From Neoceratodus forsteri (taxonomy: Eukaryota; Chordata; Ceratodontiformes; Ceratodontidae), in the NCBI GenBank assembly GCA_016271365.2, contig CM057449.1, positions 1,561,552,501 to 1,561,616,500 on the forward strand: 64,000 bases of DNA, in the 5' to 3' direction. The notes under the pieces were generated by a model. It was not told where the DNA came from, ran no database searches, and was given only the letters and a program-made list of their open reading frames with translations. The position numbers and the translations under genes are program-made. Positions 1 through 9,953 of the stretch are shown piece by piece. The first letter of the stretch is position 1. Every line of letters starts with the position of its first letter.

Positions 1-70
1 TTAGTGTAAATGAGTGGTGGAGACTCATCCAAGAAGATCAAGAATTACGGTAGGTACGTAATTTCCATTT

Positions 71-292
71 CTAAGAGTGGTATATGTTGTTCATCCACAC
101 GGACCCACCCGACCTCCCCGGCTTCAGCGCACAACCGGGCTTCCAGTGGGCCAGATTTGGCATCATGGGGCGGAGCCGAGAGTTTCATCACCCAGGTGGG
201 TGGGAGAAGCCAGCTTGAAGACTTTCCAGCCCATCTTAAAGCGGCAAGGTACCTGCCAGACAGTGTGGATGAACAACATATACCACTCCTAG
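71..292. repeat. Foldback element with 30-bp inverted repeats
   Basis: Positions 71-100 and 263-292 are reverse complements at 29 of 30 positions, starting CTAAGAGTGGTATATG and ending in its complement. The 162-bp loop is G+C-rich and has no credible coding frame. Just outside each arm are related stretches (TTACGGTAGGTACG and TTACAGGTGAGTAAC). It looks like a small non-autonomous palindromic element. I do not recognise the family. Confidence 0.7.
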
Positions 293-1074
293 AACTCCTG
301 TTACAGGTGAGTAACCTGTATTTTCCTGTCATACAGCTTTTAAAATAATAAAACGTCCATAGGTTCAGTGTGTCCTTTAACCATCTTGTGTAGTCCATAA
401 AATATAAATATAAGCAAAACTGAACCCAAGTTAACGCCGGATGTTCTTTGCTTCTCACTTAAAATATATTTTTCTGCTTTCAGCGCTGTTTTTCTACAAA
501 ATTTGATGTGCCACAGGTTCAGAAAGTGATCTCTGCTCAGAAAAACTCTTTCCATGCAGGGGGTCGTCCACTCAAAGGAGTGGGGAATCTCCTGGGTCTT
601 CCTAAATTTCACAAATTAAAAAAAGTACAAAGGACAGTCACTCTGATATGTAATTACTTCAGTGCTAAAAATAAGACTGAAATGAATAAATACGGAAAGG
701 AGCCCAAGATTAGCGCATAAAAACTGCTCAAGTGAGGTTAAAAAAAATACCACAACACTTTCTAGATATATCACATTTTTCTATAACTTCCAAGTACTGT
801 GTAAAGTCCAGCTCTAGCAGTTGCTCCTCTGTCTTCGCTCAAAAAAAAATGCAGCCCTCGAAGTGGAAGATAAAGTGCCTGTTGAAATCAGAGGGTGAAG
901 ATTCCTCAAGTCCTTGATCTGTAATTTGTTAAATATGCAGCAGAACTTTCACTGTAAATGTTAAGTCCAATGGACTTAGCTGTTTGTCGATGGATTTGCA
1001 TGATCGGCTCGCACATGTACTTCTCTGCTCACTACCCCGCCCAGAGCCTCCATCTTTGTACATGTGCACCTCAG
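293..1074. other. No recognisable feature
   Basis: A+T-rich sequence. Open frames are short, lack family motifs and occur on both strands. No RNA gene or terminal repeat was seen. Confidence 0.5.
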
Positions 1075-1630
1075 TGATAAGGTTTTTTTTTGTTTGTTTT
1101 GTTTTCATAGAGCTTTTTTTCTGGTGGAGCTGGCAGGTGGCTACAGCTCCCCCTACAGGGGAGCTCATCTCTCCGGCCCCGACCTCCCACACCAATCTTC
1201 CCCCGAGAAATCCCCCATGGGTTACCCCCTGTAATAAGGCCGGGGACAAGGAGTGCGGGTTTTCTCCCCTCCTCTGGATAGCCAACATCCAGAGCCCGGG
1301 GCTTGGCACAGGCGCGGTCGGGGCCATCACGGAGCCTGCTAGCTCCATTTTCTCAGTTACTCCAGTCCCCCCTCCTCATTGGATGGTGAATGTCGGCGAC
1401 ATGCCGTCTGACCCGTATCCCGCTCCAGTCATCGTTAGATGGCAATCAACGGGTGGGACGACAATCCCTCTCTTCCCCAAGAGAGGAGAGCAGTCCTCCA
1501 GATGCTCAGTTGTCACTCACCTCTGCCGACCCTCGGCAGCCCTGGCTCACTCCAAACCCAGCTCGCCGGCGTGGCATGAGGTGCGGAGTCCAGCGCCTCA
1601 ACCCTAAGTGCCACCGGGCTGGCCACTGAT
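1075..1630 (+). repeat. Dispersed repeat X, copy 1
   Basis: This G+C-rich segment is similar to the reverse complement of 39500-40040 and, over a shorter part, to 62155-62440. Shared blocks include the T-rich start, a GGAGCTGGCAGG-like stretch, CCCCCATGG, and a conserved block at about 1470-1520 around CTCCAGATGCTCAG. One frame stays open in both long copies but has no known domain, so coding is doubtful. The class is unknown. Three copies in 64 kb in both orientations argue for a mobile family. Confidence 0.6.
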
Positions 1631-2226
1631 AACATTTTTAAGCTTGATGGTGGGGGTTGATGATGTCTCTACTGCTGTGGCCCCGCTCTCAGTCTACTCG
1701 AGCACAAGAGAGTGATGGGATGGGAATCAGCAGAGAAGACTGTCATCTTGACAAGATGAGGACACTTGAGCCCGACAGATCACACGATGGACAGAAATTG
1801 CTTGAAGTGTAGGTCAGTGATAAGCAGTGCACTGCACATTTATCAGTGGGGCAAGAGTTTGGCACCATTTAGTCAGTTAGAAACTTAACGGTGAATGAGT
1901 ATCTCAGCACTTGGCTGCGGGGCAGTTTTTCAACTTAAACCAAAAAAAAAAAAAAGTCGTCTTTGGTAGGCAGACAGGCATTATACACAGAAGGAGAACA
2001 TTTGCTTGTATTGTGCTTCATTTAAATAACGTTTTGATCTGTGGACTGTTTAGTCACCATAGGTCTGTTTTTTTTTGTTTTGTTTTTTTTTAGTGGGGGG
2101 GGGGATGTTACTGTGTCAAACTCACTAGAAAAGGTGTAGGAGATCTGCAGACTTTTTTTTACCAGGAGTCCAACCAACAGAATTTCTTGAATTTCCGGGG
2201 TCTGTCTCATACTGAGTAAATCCTAG
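1631..2226. other. No recognisable feature; left flank of DIRS A
   Basis: No coding or repeat signature apart from A, T and G homopolymer runs. The last two bases before element A are AG. Confidence 0.5.
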
Positions 2227-2407
2227 ATCTTACTTCAAGTTGACGCTCTTGCAGCAGGCTACACAATAAGGACTATGCCGTCAGGCATGAGTACCCCATG
2301 GAAAACTTCTGGCTACCAGCCCACAGCGGGGACCGCCCCGATGTCGTACCGCCTCCGACGTCAACCAGTGGTATAATGGGGACAGTCCCCAGCCTCACCT
2401 TAGTTCT
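2227..2407 (+). repeat. Left ITR of DIRS A
   Basis: It is the reverse complement of 29141-29314 with mismatches. It contains a TATA-like GTATAATG at 2371-2378 just before the shared CCTTAGTTCTTTT block, so it probably doubles as the promoter. Confidence 0.85.
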
Positions 2408-2532
2408 TTTCGTGCCTTTGACTCGTACGCTTTGGCTCCACGGACGCCTCCTGCTACTTGTTGACCGCCTTTTTTTCCATGGTTTTTCACTTGCGTTTCT
2501 TTCCAAATTTTTTTACAAATTTCTACCTGTAC

Positions 2533-3721
2533 ATGTCTTCTTTGTCCTCCACAGAGCGGTGAAAATCCAAGTATACCTGCGGGAAACAGATTCCGCCAAA
2601 AGACGGCCATTCGGCCTGCCTGATTTGTCTCGGACCACTGCATGACTCTGAGGCCAGCCTGCACTGTCGTAGTTTCAGTTAGCGCACTCACATTTGTTGT
2701 CTGAAGGCTCTGAAGACCCATCTCCTTGAACAACAACTGGCTGCCATGCAGAGGACCTCCTCCAGCCACAGCTCTTCTTCTGTCTGGGCTGCCATTGATA
2801 AAGCCCACCGGCCTCACCCAGACGTTGAGCATGGGGGCTTCGGGGCACGGGCCTTTGGCCCCACCCTTGAGTCTTAGACCATTCCAGTATCAGCTCGGTT
2901 CTAAGCCAGGGGGTCCAGCCAGCTCCTCCTCAGACAGTAGGCAGGGGTCTGTCGTCTGCCAGGGTGGAGTGTCCTTCACCTCGGGCCATTTGTCTGACGA
3001 TCGGAAGAGATGCCAGGAGCAGGAACTCCAGGCTGGAGTACACTCCCCCAAGTCCAAGACGACGGACTCCCAGCATCAGACCCCGACATTATCGTCCTCT
3101 GCCTCCCCAGGGTCAAAACAGGCGACACTGCCTCCGTCAGCTTCCCCTAAGCCATTGTCCGGGGTTCTGCCGCCAGTCAAAACAGCACCCCCGCCTCTGC
3201 CAGACCAATGGTCGCCCAACACCGTGACACCTCCTGATCAAACGGATGACCGGGTGTCACCCTCCCTGCTGCCTGAGGGACTGCCGGCATAGGCTCCAGC
3301 ATCCCCAGACCTAATGGCCGGGCCCTCTGCACCTTCAGGACCCGACGTCCCTCTTCCGGCACCAGTTGTTCCAGGGCCTCCCCGTATCACTAGCGGACGT
3401 GGGGACCCTGTTTACATTGTGGTGGAAGACCATTAAAGGTGATCTCCTGCCCAAGGAGCCCCTGACCCCATCACCAGACCTGACTCCCTCGAATGCCACA
3501 CAGGGACATCTGAAGCACCCAACTCCACCACCCAGACCACCATCACCTCCACCCAAAAAGGCATCCTCTCCTGACCGTTCAAATGAAGGCTCCCCCAGGC
3601 GCCACTGACGGAGGCACCACTCATCATCGCGGTTCTCCTCCAGACACCAATGCCATTCTCATGGTCATCGGCTCCGGCGGTCATACACTAGATCTGCTCC
3701 CTCGGATTCATCTGACAGGAG
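2533..3721 (+). pseudogene. DIRS A gag, 5' part
   Basis: The frame starts at ATG 2533 at the same distance from the left end (about 306 bp) as in B. An N-terminal cysteine/histidine module follows (TCGKQIPPKDGHSACLICLG), but two module cysteines are changed (KCKC is KYTC, and a later Cys is Ser) and stops occur after nine codons and again after the module. The rest is a Pro/Ser-rich linker with a frameshift, then an Arg/Ser/His-rich stretch ending exactly where element B begins. The frame resumes at 15869. Gag is the presumed capsid-like, nucleic-acid-binding protein; the function is inferred from position and motifs. Confidence 0.8.
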
Positions 3722-3905
3722 ATCGCACTTCGAGGGGGAGCTCTTGCAGCAGGTATTACCAATAGGACTAAGGCCACCAGGCATTAGGACCCCACGGAAA
3801 AATCTTCTAGCTAGCAGTCTGTGGCAGGGGACCACCCCCGATGTCAGCTCCGCCTGACAACAGACATGGTATAAAGGAGGTAGTTCCCCGGCGCCATCTC
3901 AGTTC
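3722..3905 (+). repeat. Left ITR of DIRS B
   Basis: Inverted copy of 9490-9670. It begins ATCGCACTTCGAGG and ends at the CATCTCAGTTCTTTT block that also closes the other left ITRs. Confidence 0.85.
3870..3877 (+). promoter_or_regulatory. TATA-like box in left ITR of B
   Basis: TATAAAGG lies about 30 bp before the conserved CAGTTCTTTT block. The same arrangement occurs in A (2371), C (9831, TATATAACG) and F (about 55428, ATATAAG). It is probably the Pol II promoter of the element; the start site is not shown. Confidence 0.55.
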
Positions 3906-4031
3906 TTTTCCTGCCATCGAGCCGCTTAGTTCGGCTCCACGGACGCCTTCCTTATCGCAGTCAACTGCGTGCTTTTCCAGTCAGTTTTTTCGACAGTTTT
4001 AGTCTTTCTGTAACTGTTTAGACATTTTTGC

Positions 4032-6252
4032 ATGCCTTCACCTTTTCCATCTCGACGCAAGTTGAAGTGCAAGTGCGGGAAGCAGATCCCGGCCAAAGAC
4101 GGCCATGCGACCTGCCTCATCTGCTTAGGCCCAGACCATCGGCCTGATGATTGCCTGCACTGCCAGAAATTCAGCCAAAAGACCCGCATCAGAAGAGCCA
4201 ACACCCTGAAGGTATATCTTCTTGAAAAGCAGGTGGCAGCCATGTAGAGATCACTGTCGGGACGCAGTTCATCGTCCCCCGCTAGAGAGTCCCCAAAGAG
4301 AAGCCATCGGGAGGAAGCATCACCAACCCGGAGAAAGTTAGAGCAAGGAGTCGGTCCCATCCTATATCTCCCCCACAGAGCCTCGTCTTCCTTGGCCTCT
4401 GGCGGTAGGTCTGGGTCAGTCCTTCTGGCAGCCACTGGGACCACACAAAAGAAGACATTCTCCTCCTCTTCTACTAGGGAACAAGGTAAGGAGTCGTCTT
4501 CTGGGCGCTCATCTGCCCAGCTCCTCTTGGCTCACCAACCCCACAAACCTTCAGGGTTGGCCCAAGAGGGAAAATGTGTCTTCAGGCAGGCCTTCGGACT
4601 CTGGCCATAAGTCCATTGGATCATCTGAAGAACACAGACACTCGAACGACTCCTAACAGGCTCCAGGAGAGTGTCCGGCACTGGACACCTCCGCCCCCTG
4701 CAAAAGGGAAGCCTCCTGCGGGCGACAAACATCCTGTTAGCCGGGCTAGCTCACCCCCGGACCAGGCTCCTCTGGCAGATAAGATGCCGTCAGGTGCCAG
4801 GGATCAGGCGTCCTTCCCTACTCCAGGGAATCAGTCGCCCGATGACTCAGTGTCAAAGCCTTATACCGGATCGGATGACAGGTCTGCCCCTCATATGGAA
4901 CCAGACCAGCAGCCTGATAACATAATCGAAGGGTCACCAGGCTGGATGCCCACGCCAGAAGGTCCACCAGGTCCGATGCCTGCACCGCCGGTCGTCCCAT
5001 TAGTGGATGTCAGCGCCCTGTTCACCTCGTGGTGGAACACGGTTAAAGGGGATTTGCTTTACAGGCCTCCGCAGTCTTCCCTGAAGAAAACTCCCACAGT
5101 TCCTCCACACCTGATGACGGTCAAGTGCCCAATGAGGGCTCTCGTCCATGCCCTCTTCGAGTGGTCGTCCGCCATCATCCTCTGGAGCGGACATGGGGGA
5201 CTCTTCTTCCAATTATTCTTTTGGGGCGACTTGCCACTACCTTCCCCTAGTCTGAGGGACTCTCCCACATCACCCCCGGACGATCCCTCATTTCTGGACA
5301 TAATGAGGCATATACAATCATTCTACCAATAGGATACCGAAGAGCTTGATCATGAGAGGCACCGCCTGGCTAACTTTTTGGGATCCAGGGACCCGAAGCC
5401 TCTAGTGATCCCACCTCTAGTGGAGCCCTATCAAGATGTAACCAGGCTTACCTGGCAGCGCCCCTCTAAAAAGCCTGCTATGCTCAGAAAGGCACACAGG
5501 CTGTACAGGACATCGAAAGAGGAACCTTTTTTTGGGGGAAAAACCCCAAAGCAGATTGTATGGTACTCACAGCAGCTTATGGAAGGGCTCAACAACCCAA
5601 GCACATGAGCGTCCAGCCCCCAGATCCCGAATACAAAAAGCTGGACCACATGGGCTGTAAAGTCTATACGTCTGCCACTGGGGCTATTTGTTCCTTGAAT
5701 TTTCTAGCCCACATGGTAACCTACCAGAAGTCCCTGTGGGAGAAAACCATGGGCCTGTTGAAGGCTCAACCAGATTCAGACAACAAGAGTGAGCACATGG
5801 CATATATTCAGTTGGGCATGGACATAGACAAGCACGTGCTCAAGTGCTCCTACGACTCCATGGACATGGCAGCCAGGGCTGCAGCCTTGAGCATCTGCAT
5901 GCGGAGGCATGCCTGGCTCAGAGTGTCGGGGTTCTGCCAGGACCTGCAGGATACCATCCTGGACGCACCCTTCCAGGGCTCCATTCTCTTTGGGCAGGAG
6001 GCGGAGAAGGTGATCCTGGGACTTCAGGAACCTGGCAGGGCAGTAGCTGAGGTGCACAGGCTGTACAGATCAGAACTGCCTGCTTCCCGTCGTCGTCCTT
6101 TTCATAAGAATCAAGGACAACATGGGAAAAGGCAACCCCAAAACAAAGGAGCCTTCAAACGACGCGGCCATCCTGTCCCTACCGGCATCCAGGGCCCAAA
6201 ACATCCCAAAGCACCCAGAACCCCCTTGCCCAATCCCCCCAACACAGCATGA
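4032..6252 (+). pseudogene. DIRS B gag
   Basis: Start ATG 4032. Near the N-terminus is a cysteine/histidine module with spacing CxC-x9-H-x2-C-x2-C-x4-H-x4-C-x2-C (KCKCGKQIPAKDGH, then CLICLGPDH), likely zinc binding. A stop follows at the end of the first segment (4245-4247). A long Pro/Ser-rich linker comes next, then the conserved C-terminal part: a TSATGAICSLNFLAHMV stretch, MRRHAWLRVSGF, and the APFQGSILFG motif, followed by a basic Lys/Arg/Gln-rich tail. The end is TGA 6250-6252, where pol continues in the +1 frame. Expected length is about 740 residues; two or three frameshifts make it non-functional. The motif set recurs in all six copies. Confidence 0.85.
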
Positions 6253-8156
6253 CTCCCTGCCGTCCCTCCCCCATCATCAGATTCCATTGGGGGAAACGGT
6301 AGGAGGGAGATTCTCCCTCTACCTGTCACGGTGGTCCAGTATCACCTCTGACCAGTGGGTCCTTCAGACAGTAGAGAGGGGTTACTCCCTAGAGTTCCTA
6401 AGCTGTCCGCCGGATAATCCTCCCGTTCAGTCCCATTGGTCGGCCAGCCATGCTGTTCTGCTAAAAGCAGAAATCCAAGCCCTTCTGCAGAAGGCCTTCC
6501 AGATGGTTCCATCCACCCAGTAGGGCAAAGGCTTCTGTTCCCATTTTTTTTTCTGGTTCCCACGAAAATGGGAGACCTTAGCCCTATACTGGATCTTAGT
6601 TAACAACCAATTTATCCAGTACAGGAGATTCCGGATGGTGACACTGGCAAGCCTCTTGCCCATGATCCATCGAGGAGACTGGCTATGCTCCCTAGATGTG
6701 CAGGATGCATACATGCACGTCAAATCCTGCCCTCACACAGGAAGTTCCTGCTCTTCCTTTTCCAAGGCTAGCACTATCAATTCAGGGTACTTCCTTTTGG
6801 CCTCTTGTCCGTGCCAAGAGTCTTCACCAAATGTCTGGCAGTAGTGGCAGCGGCCCTGAGAAGGAAAGGCCACTTTGTCTACCCTTACCTGGATGACTGG
6901 CTCATTTCTGCCCAGTCAGAAGACCAGTTGACTGATGCCTTACAAGAAACCATCTCAATCTTCCAGTCCCTGGGCATCACCCTGGATTGAGTGAAGTCAC
7001 ACTCCTGGCCCTCCCAAAGGCTTCAGTATATGGGAGCGATCCTAGACACCATTCAGGGCAAGGTCTTTCTGCCAGCAGACAGAGCAGAATGGCTCAGAGT
7101 AGTTGCTCGCAAGCTGCAGACCTCTGATGAAGTCGCAGCGAGGGTTGTCCTACAACTGCTAGGACACATGACAGCCGCCATAGCCATGGTCCACTTGGCA
7201 AGGCTGAACATGAAGACTCTTCAGTGGCACCTCAGAGATCAGTGGGATCTTGGTGTAGACGAACTGGACCACCCTATCTGAATTTCGGAGGCGGTTCGTC
7301 ACTCCCTCCTGTGGTGGTTAAATCCAGTCAATCTCGAACTGGGAGTTCCCTTCTAGAGAACAAACCCGATGCAGATCCTTACAATGGATGCTTCGGGTTT
7401 AGTCTGGGGAGCCCATCTGGATATTCACCATACAAAGGGTGCTTGGAACACAACAGAACAATCTCTTCACATCAGTATGCTGGAGATGAGAGACGTTCTG
7501 TATGCCCTTCAGGCTTTTCAACACCAGCTCTACCGGGGTCCACTTCTGGTCCAGTGAGACAATACCCCGATAGTGTTCCACCTAAACAAGCAAGGGGGTA
7601 CTCATTCCTATCCTCTTTGAGAGAGGCCATGAGAGTGTGGTGCTGGGCAGCAGAACATGGTCTGGACATCACGGTGATTCAAGTGCCAGGGGTCCAGAAT
7701 GTTCTCGCCAGCAGCCTATGCCGCTCTCGCTCTCTGAATCATGAGTGGGAGTTGCATCAAGCAGTGGCAGAAGACCTCTTGGAAAGATGGGGTCGGCCAC
7801 AGTTGGACCTCCACCAAACTGCCAAATTTCTGCTCGCTAGATCCAGGGCCTGGTGTTTTCTGGCAAAACACATTTTCCTTCTCCTGGATAGGGAGGTTTC
7901 TGTGTGCCTTCCCTCCCTCCCTCCCTTCCCTCTTCTTCAGAGAGTCCTGCTCAAGTTGCAGGCGGAGGAAGCCAGGATGATCCTGGTAGCTCCTCTCTGG
8001 CCTCATCAGATCTGGTATCCGCTTCTACAGCAACTGGCCATGGAGCTTCCCATGCAGTTGCCCTTCTCCTTTCAGTTGCTGTCCCAAGAGCGGGGAATGC
8101 TTGTCCATCCAGCTCTGCATCCTCTACACTTGCATGCCTGGCTCCTTCAGTCCTAG
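6253..8156 (+). pseudogene. DIRS B pol: RT, RNase H, methyltransferase-like domain
   Basis: The N-terminal region (SITSDQWVLQTVERGYSLEF) leads into RT with SLDVQDAYMHV (motif A) and YPYLDDWL at about 6885-6900 (catalytic Asp pair kept). Then comes RNase H: TMDASGLVWGAHL, LEMRDVLYALQAF, a DN motif and an HLNKQGGT motif; the last Asp motif reads LASSLCRS, so the final acidic residue is lost. The C-terminal domain runs through LLDREVSVCLPS and MILVAPLWPHQIWYPLL, the methyltransferase-like region known from DIRS elements. Interruptions: frameshifts near 6530 and 7260, TGA at about 6988 and TGA at about 7558. It would copy DIRS RNA; this copy cannot. Confidence 0.88.
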
Positions 8157-9188
8157 CAGAGGAGAGATTAGGGGTGTCAAGCAGAGTGGCAGAGATCTTA
8201 GTAGCAGTGAGAAAACCTTCCACCAGGGCAACCTATGCCATGAAATGGAAACATTTTTGTCTATGGGCAGCACCCCGTTCCCTAGACTGTCTGGATTGTC
8301 TGGTAAAGTACGTGCTGGAGTACCTCCTTCATGTCTTGGACTTGGGCCTCAGCTACTCATCCATTAAGGTGCACCTTTGCGCTCTTTCAGCCTACCATGC
8401 ACCTGTGAATGAAAGGACTCTAGCACAACTTGACGTGTGCAAGACCTTCTTGAAGGAAATCTTGCATATCAGACCCCCACGGAGGGATCTTGTTCCTCCA
8501 TGGGATCTTCTTTTTGTTTTAGAGAAGCTCACCCTTCCCCCTTTTGAGCCAGCCGCGACATGCGAGCTTCGCTTTCTGTCTTGGAAAGCCTTACTTTTAG
8601 TTGCCATTACCAGTGCTCGGAAAGTTTCTGAGCTACAGGCTCTAATGTGTAAAGAGCCTTATCTTCTTTTTCATAGGGACAGGGTGGCACTGCGCACTAA
8701 CCCTAAGTGTTTGCCAAAGGTGGTGTCCGAACTGACCCTGAATCAGGACATCCAGCTTCCAGTTTATTATCCAGAGTATTCTGACAAAGGGGAGGCCCTG
8801 TTGCATACTCTGCATGTACATAGGATACTTTGGTATTACCTCAGCAGAACCAGTTCTGTTCAGCAAATGGATCAGCTCTTCATTTCATTTGTTCACAGGA
8901 AGACAGGGGCTCCTGTCACTAAGCAAACACTAACCAGAGGGTTGGTGCACTGTATCACCTTTTGCTATCAGCACCACAATAAGCCCCTTACCAGGATCGG
9001 TGAAGGGTCATTCCACCAGAGCTGTGGCAACTTCATTTGCCTCTCTGTGAAACGTTTCTTTGGCAGACCTTTGCGCTGCCGCAACCTGGAGCTCCATCCA
9101 TACTTTCATCAGACACTACAGTTTGGACATTGCCACTAGTAGGAGAGCAGGGTTCGAACTACCAGTCCTCCAGGGCCTCCTCTCCTAA
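7904..9188 (+). pseudogene. DIRS B tyrosine recombinase
   Basis: It is read in the -1 frame relative to the end of pol and overlaps it by about 250 nt; no convincing ATG was found, so the start is the open frame. The core begins at KPSTRATYAMKWKHFCLWA (SAM-like DNA-binding half). The catalytic half has Arg I in ITSARKVSELQAL, the HxxR box as GHSTRAVATSFASL (after a frameshift near 8995), and the nucleophile Tyr in HTFIRHYSLD. A TGA follows at about 9049, and the frame closes at TAA 9186-9188 after LPVLQGLLS. YR replaces the DDE integrase in DIRS elements and inserts a circular DNA form. This copy is broken only at its 3' end. Confidence 0.88.
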
Positions 9189-9281
9189 ACTCCATCTATC
9201 TGGATCATCAGTTATCTGTTTGTCCCCCCTCCCATCTGACCTGTGCCTATCTTTGGATACTGCTTGGGACTCGGTCCTATT

Positions 9282-9382
9282 GGTAATACCTGCTGCAAGA
9301 GCTCCCCCTCAAAGTGAGATAGTACAGTTACGTAAGAACTTACCATAACAGTAGATCTTCAAGGGGAGCTCTTACAGCAGGT
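9282..9382. repeat. Internal complementary region (ICR) of B
   Basis: The left half (9282-9320) is the reverse complement of B's left end. The right half (9321-9382) is the reverse complement of B's right end, including GTAAGAACTTAC, which records the right end as it was before C inserted. The junction ...GAGAT|AGTACAG... corresponds to the joined outer ends. In DIRS elements the ICR is thought to template completion of the termini. Confidence 0.88.
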
Positions 9383-9489
9383 GGCTTTCCTACCCACCAG
9401 CCCCCAGGGACAAGTAATTTTTCTTTCTCTTTGAGTAGGGGAGACCCTCCTCAGTTCTCTATTCCTTTGTTAGCTGGGTCTCCGGCAGT

Positions 9490-9686
9490 AGAACTGAGAT
9501 GGCGCCGGGGGACTGCCCCCTTTATACCATGTCTGACGTCGGGCAGAACCGATGTCAGGGGCCAGTCCCCCACCACAGACAGCTGGCTAGAAGATTTTGC
9601 CGTGGGGTCCTAACGCCTGACGGCTTTAGTCCTATTGGCAATATCTGCTGCAAGAGCTCCTCTCGAAGATCTACTGTTACGGTAAG
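9490..9686 (+). repeat. Right ITR of B, main part
   Basis: Inverted copy of 3722-3905 plus an outer extension (GATCTACTGTTACGGTAAG). It is interrupted after GGTAAG by element C; the missing outer 18 bp are at 15851-15868. Confidence 0.88.
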
Positions 9687-9876
9687 ATCTTACTTCGAGA
9701 AACGGCTCTTGCAGCAGGTTACACCATTAGGACTGAAGCCGGCAGGGGCCAGGACCCCACGGAAATTTTCTAGCTAGCAGTATTCAGCAGGGACCGCCCT
9801 CGTCGGTCCGGCCCCCGACGTCAGGCATAGTATATAACGGGACGGCCCCCCAGAATCCCCAGTTCTTTTCCAGCCA
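9687..9876 (+). repeat. Left ITR of DIRS C
   Basis: Inverted copy of 15657-15810. It includes TATATAACG at 9831-9839 and ends at CCCCAGTTCTTTT. Confidence 0.88.
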
Positions 9877-9953
9877 TCGACTCGCCAGCATCGGCCTCTT
9901 GGTCTCTACCTAGCGCACAACGACTTAGAACTTCAAGAGTTTCTACTTAACTA

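Noticed and set aside
7904..9139. A 411-codon open frame read as an intact host gene
   Set aside because: It carries YR motifs and sits between pol and ICR of DIRS B, with the catalytic C-terminus shifted out of frame.
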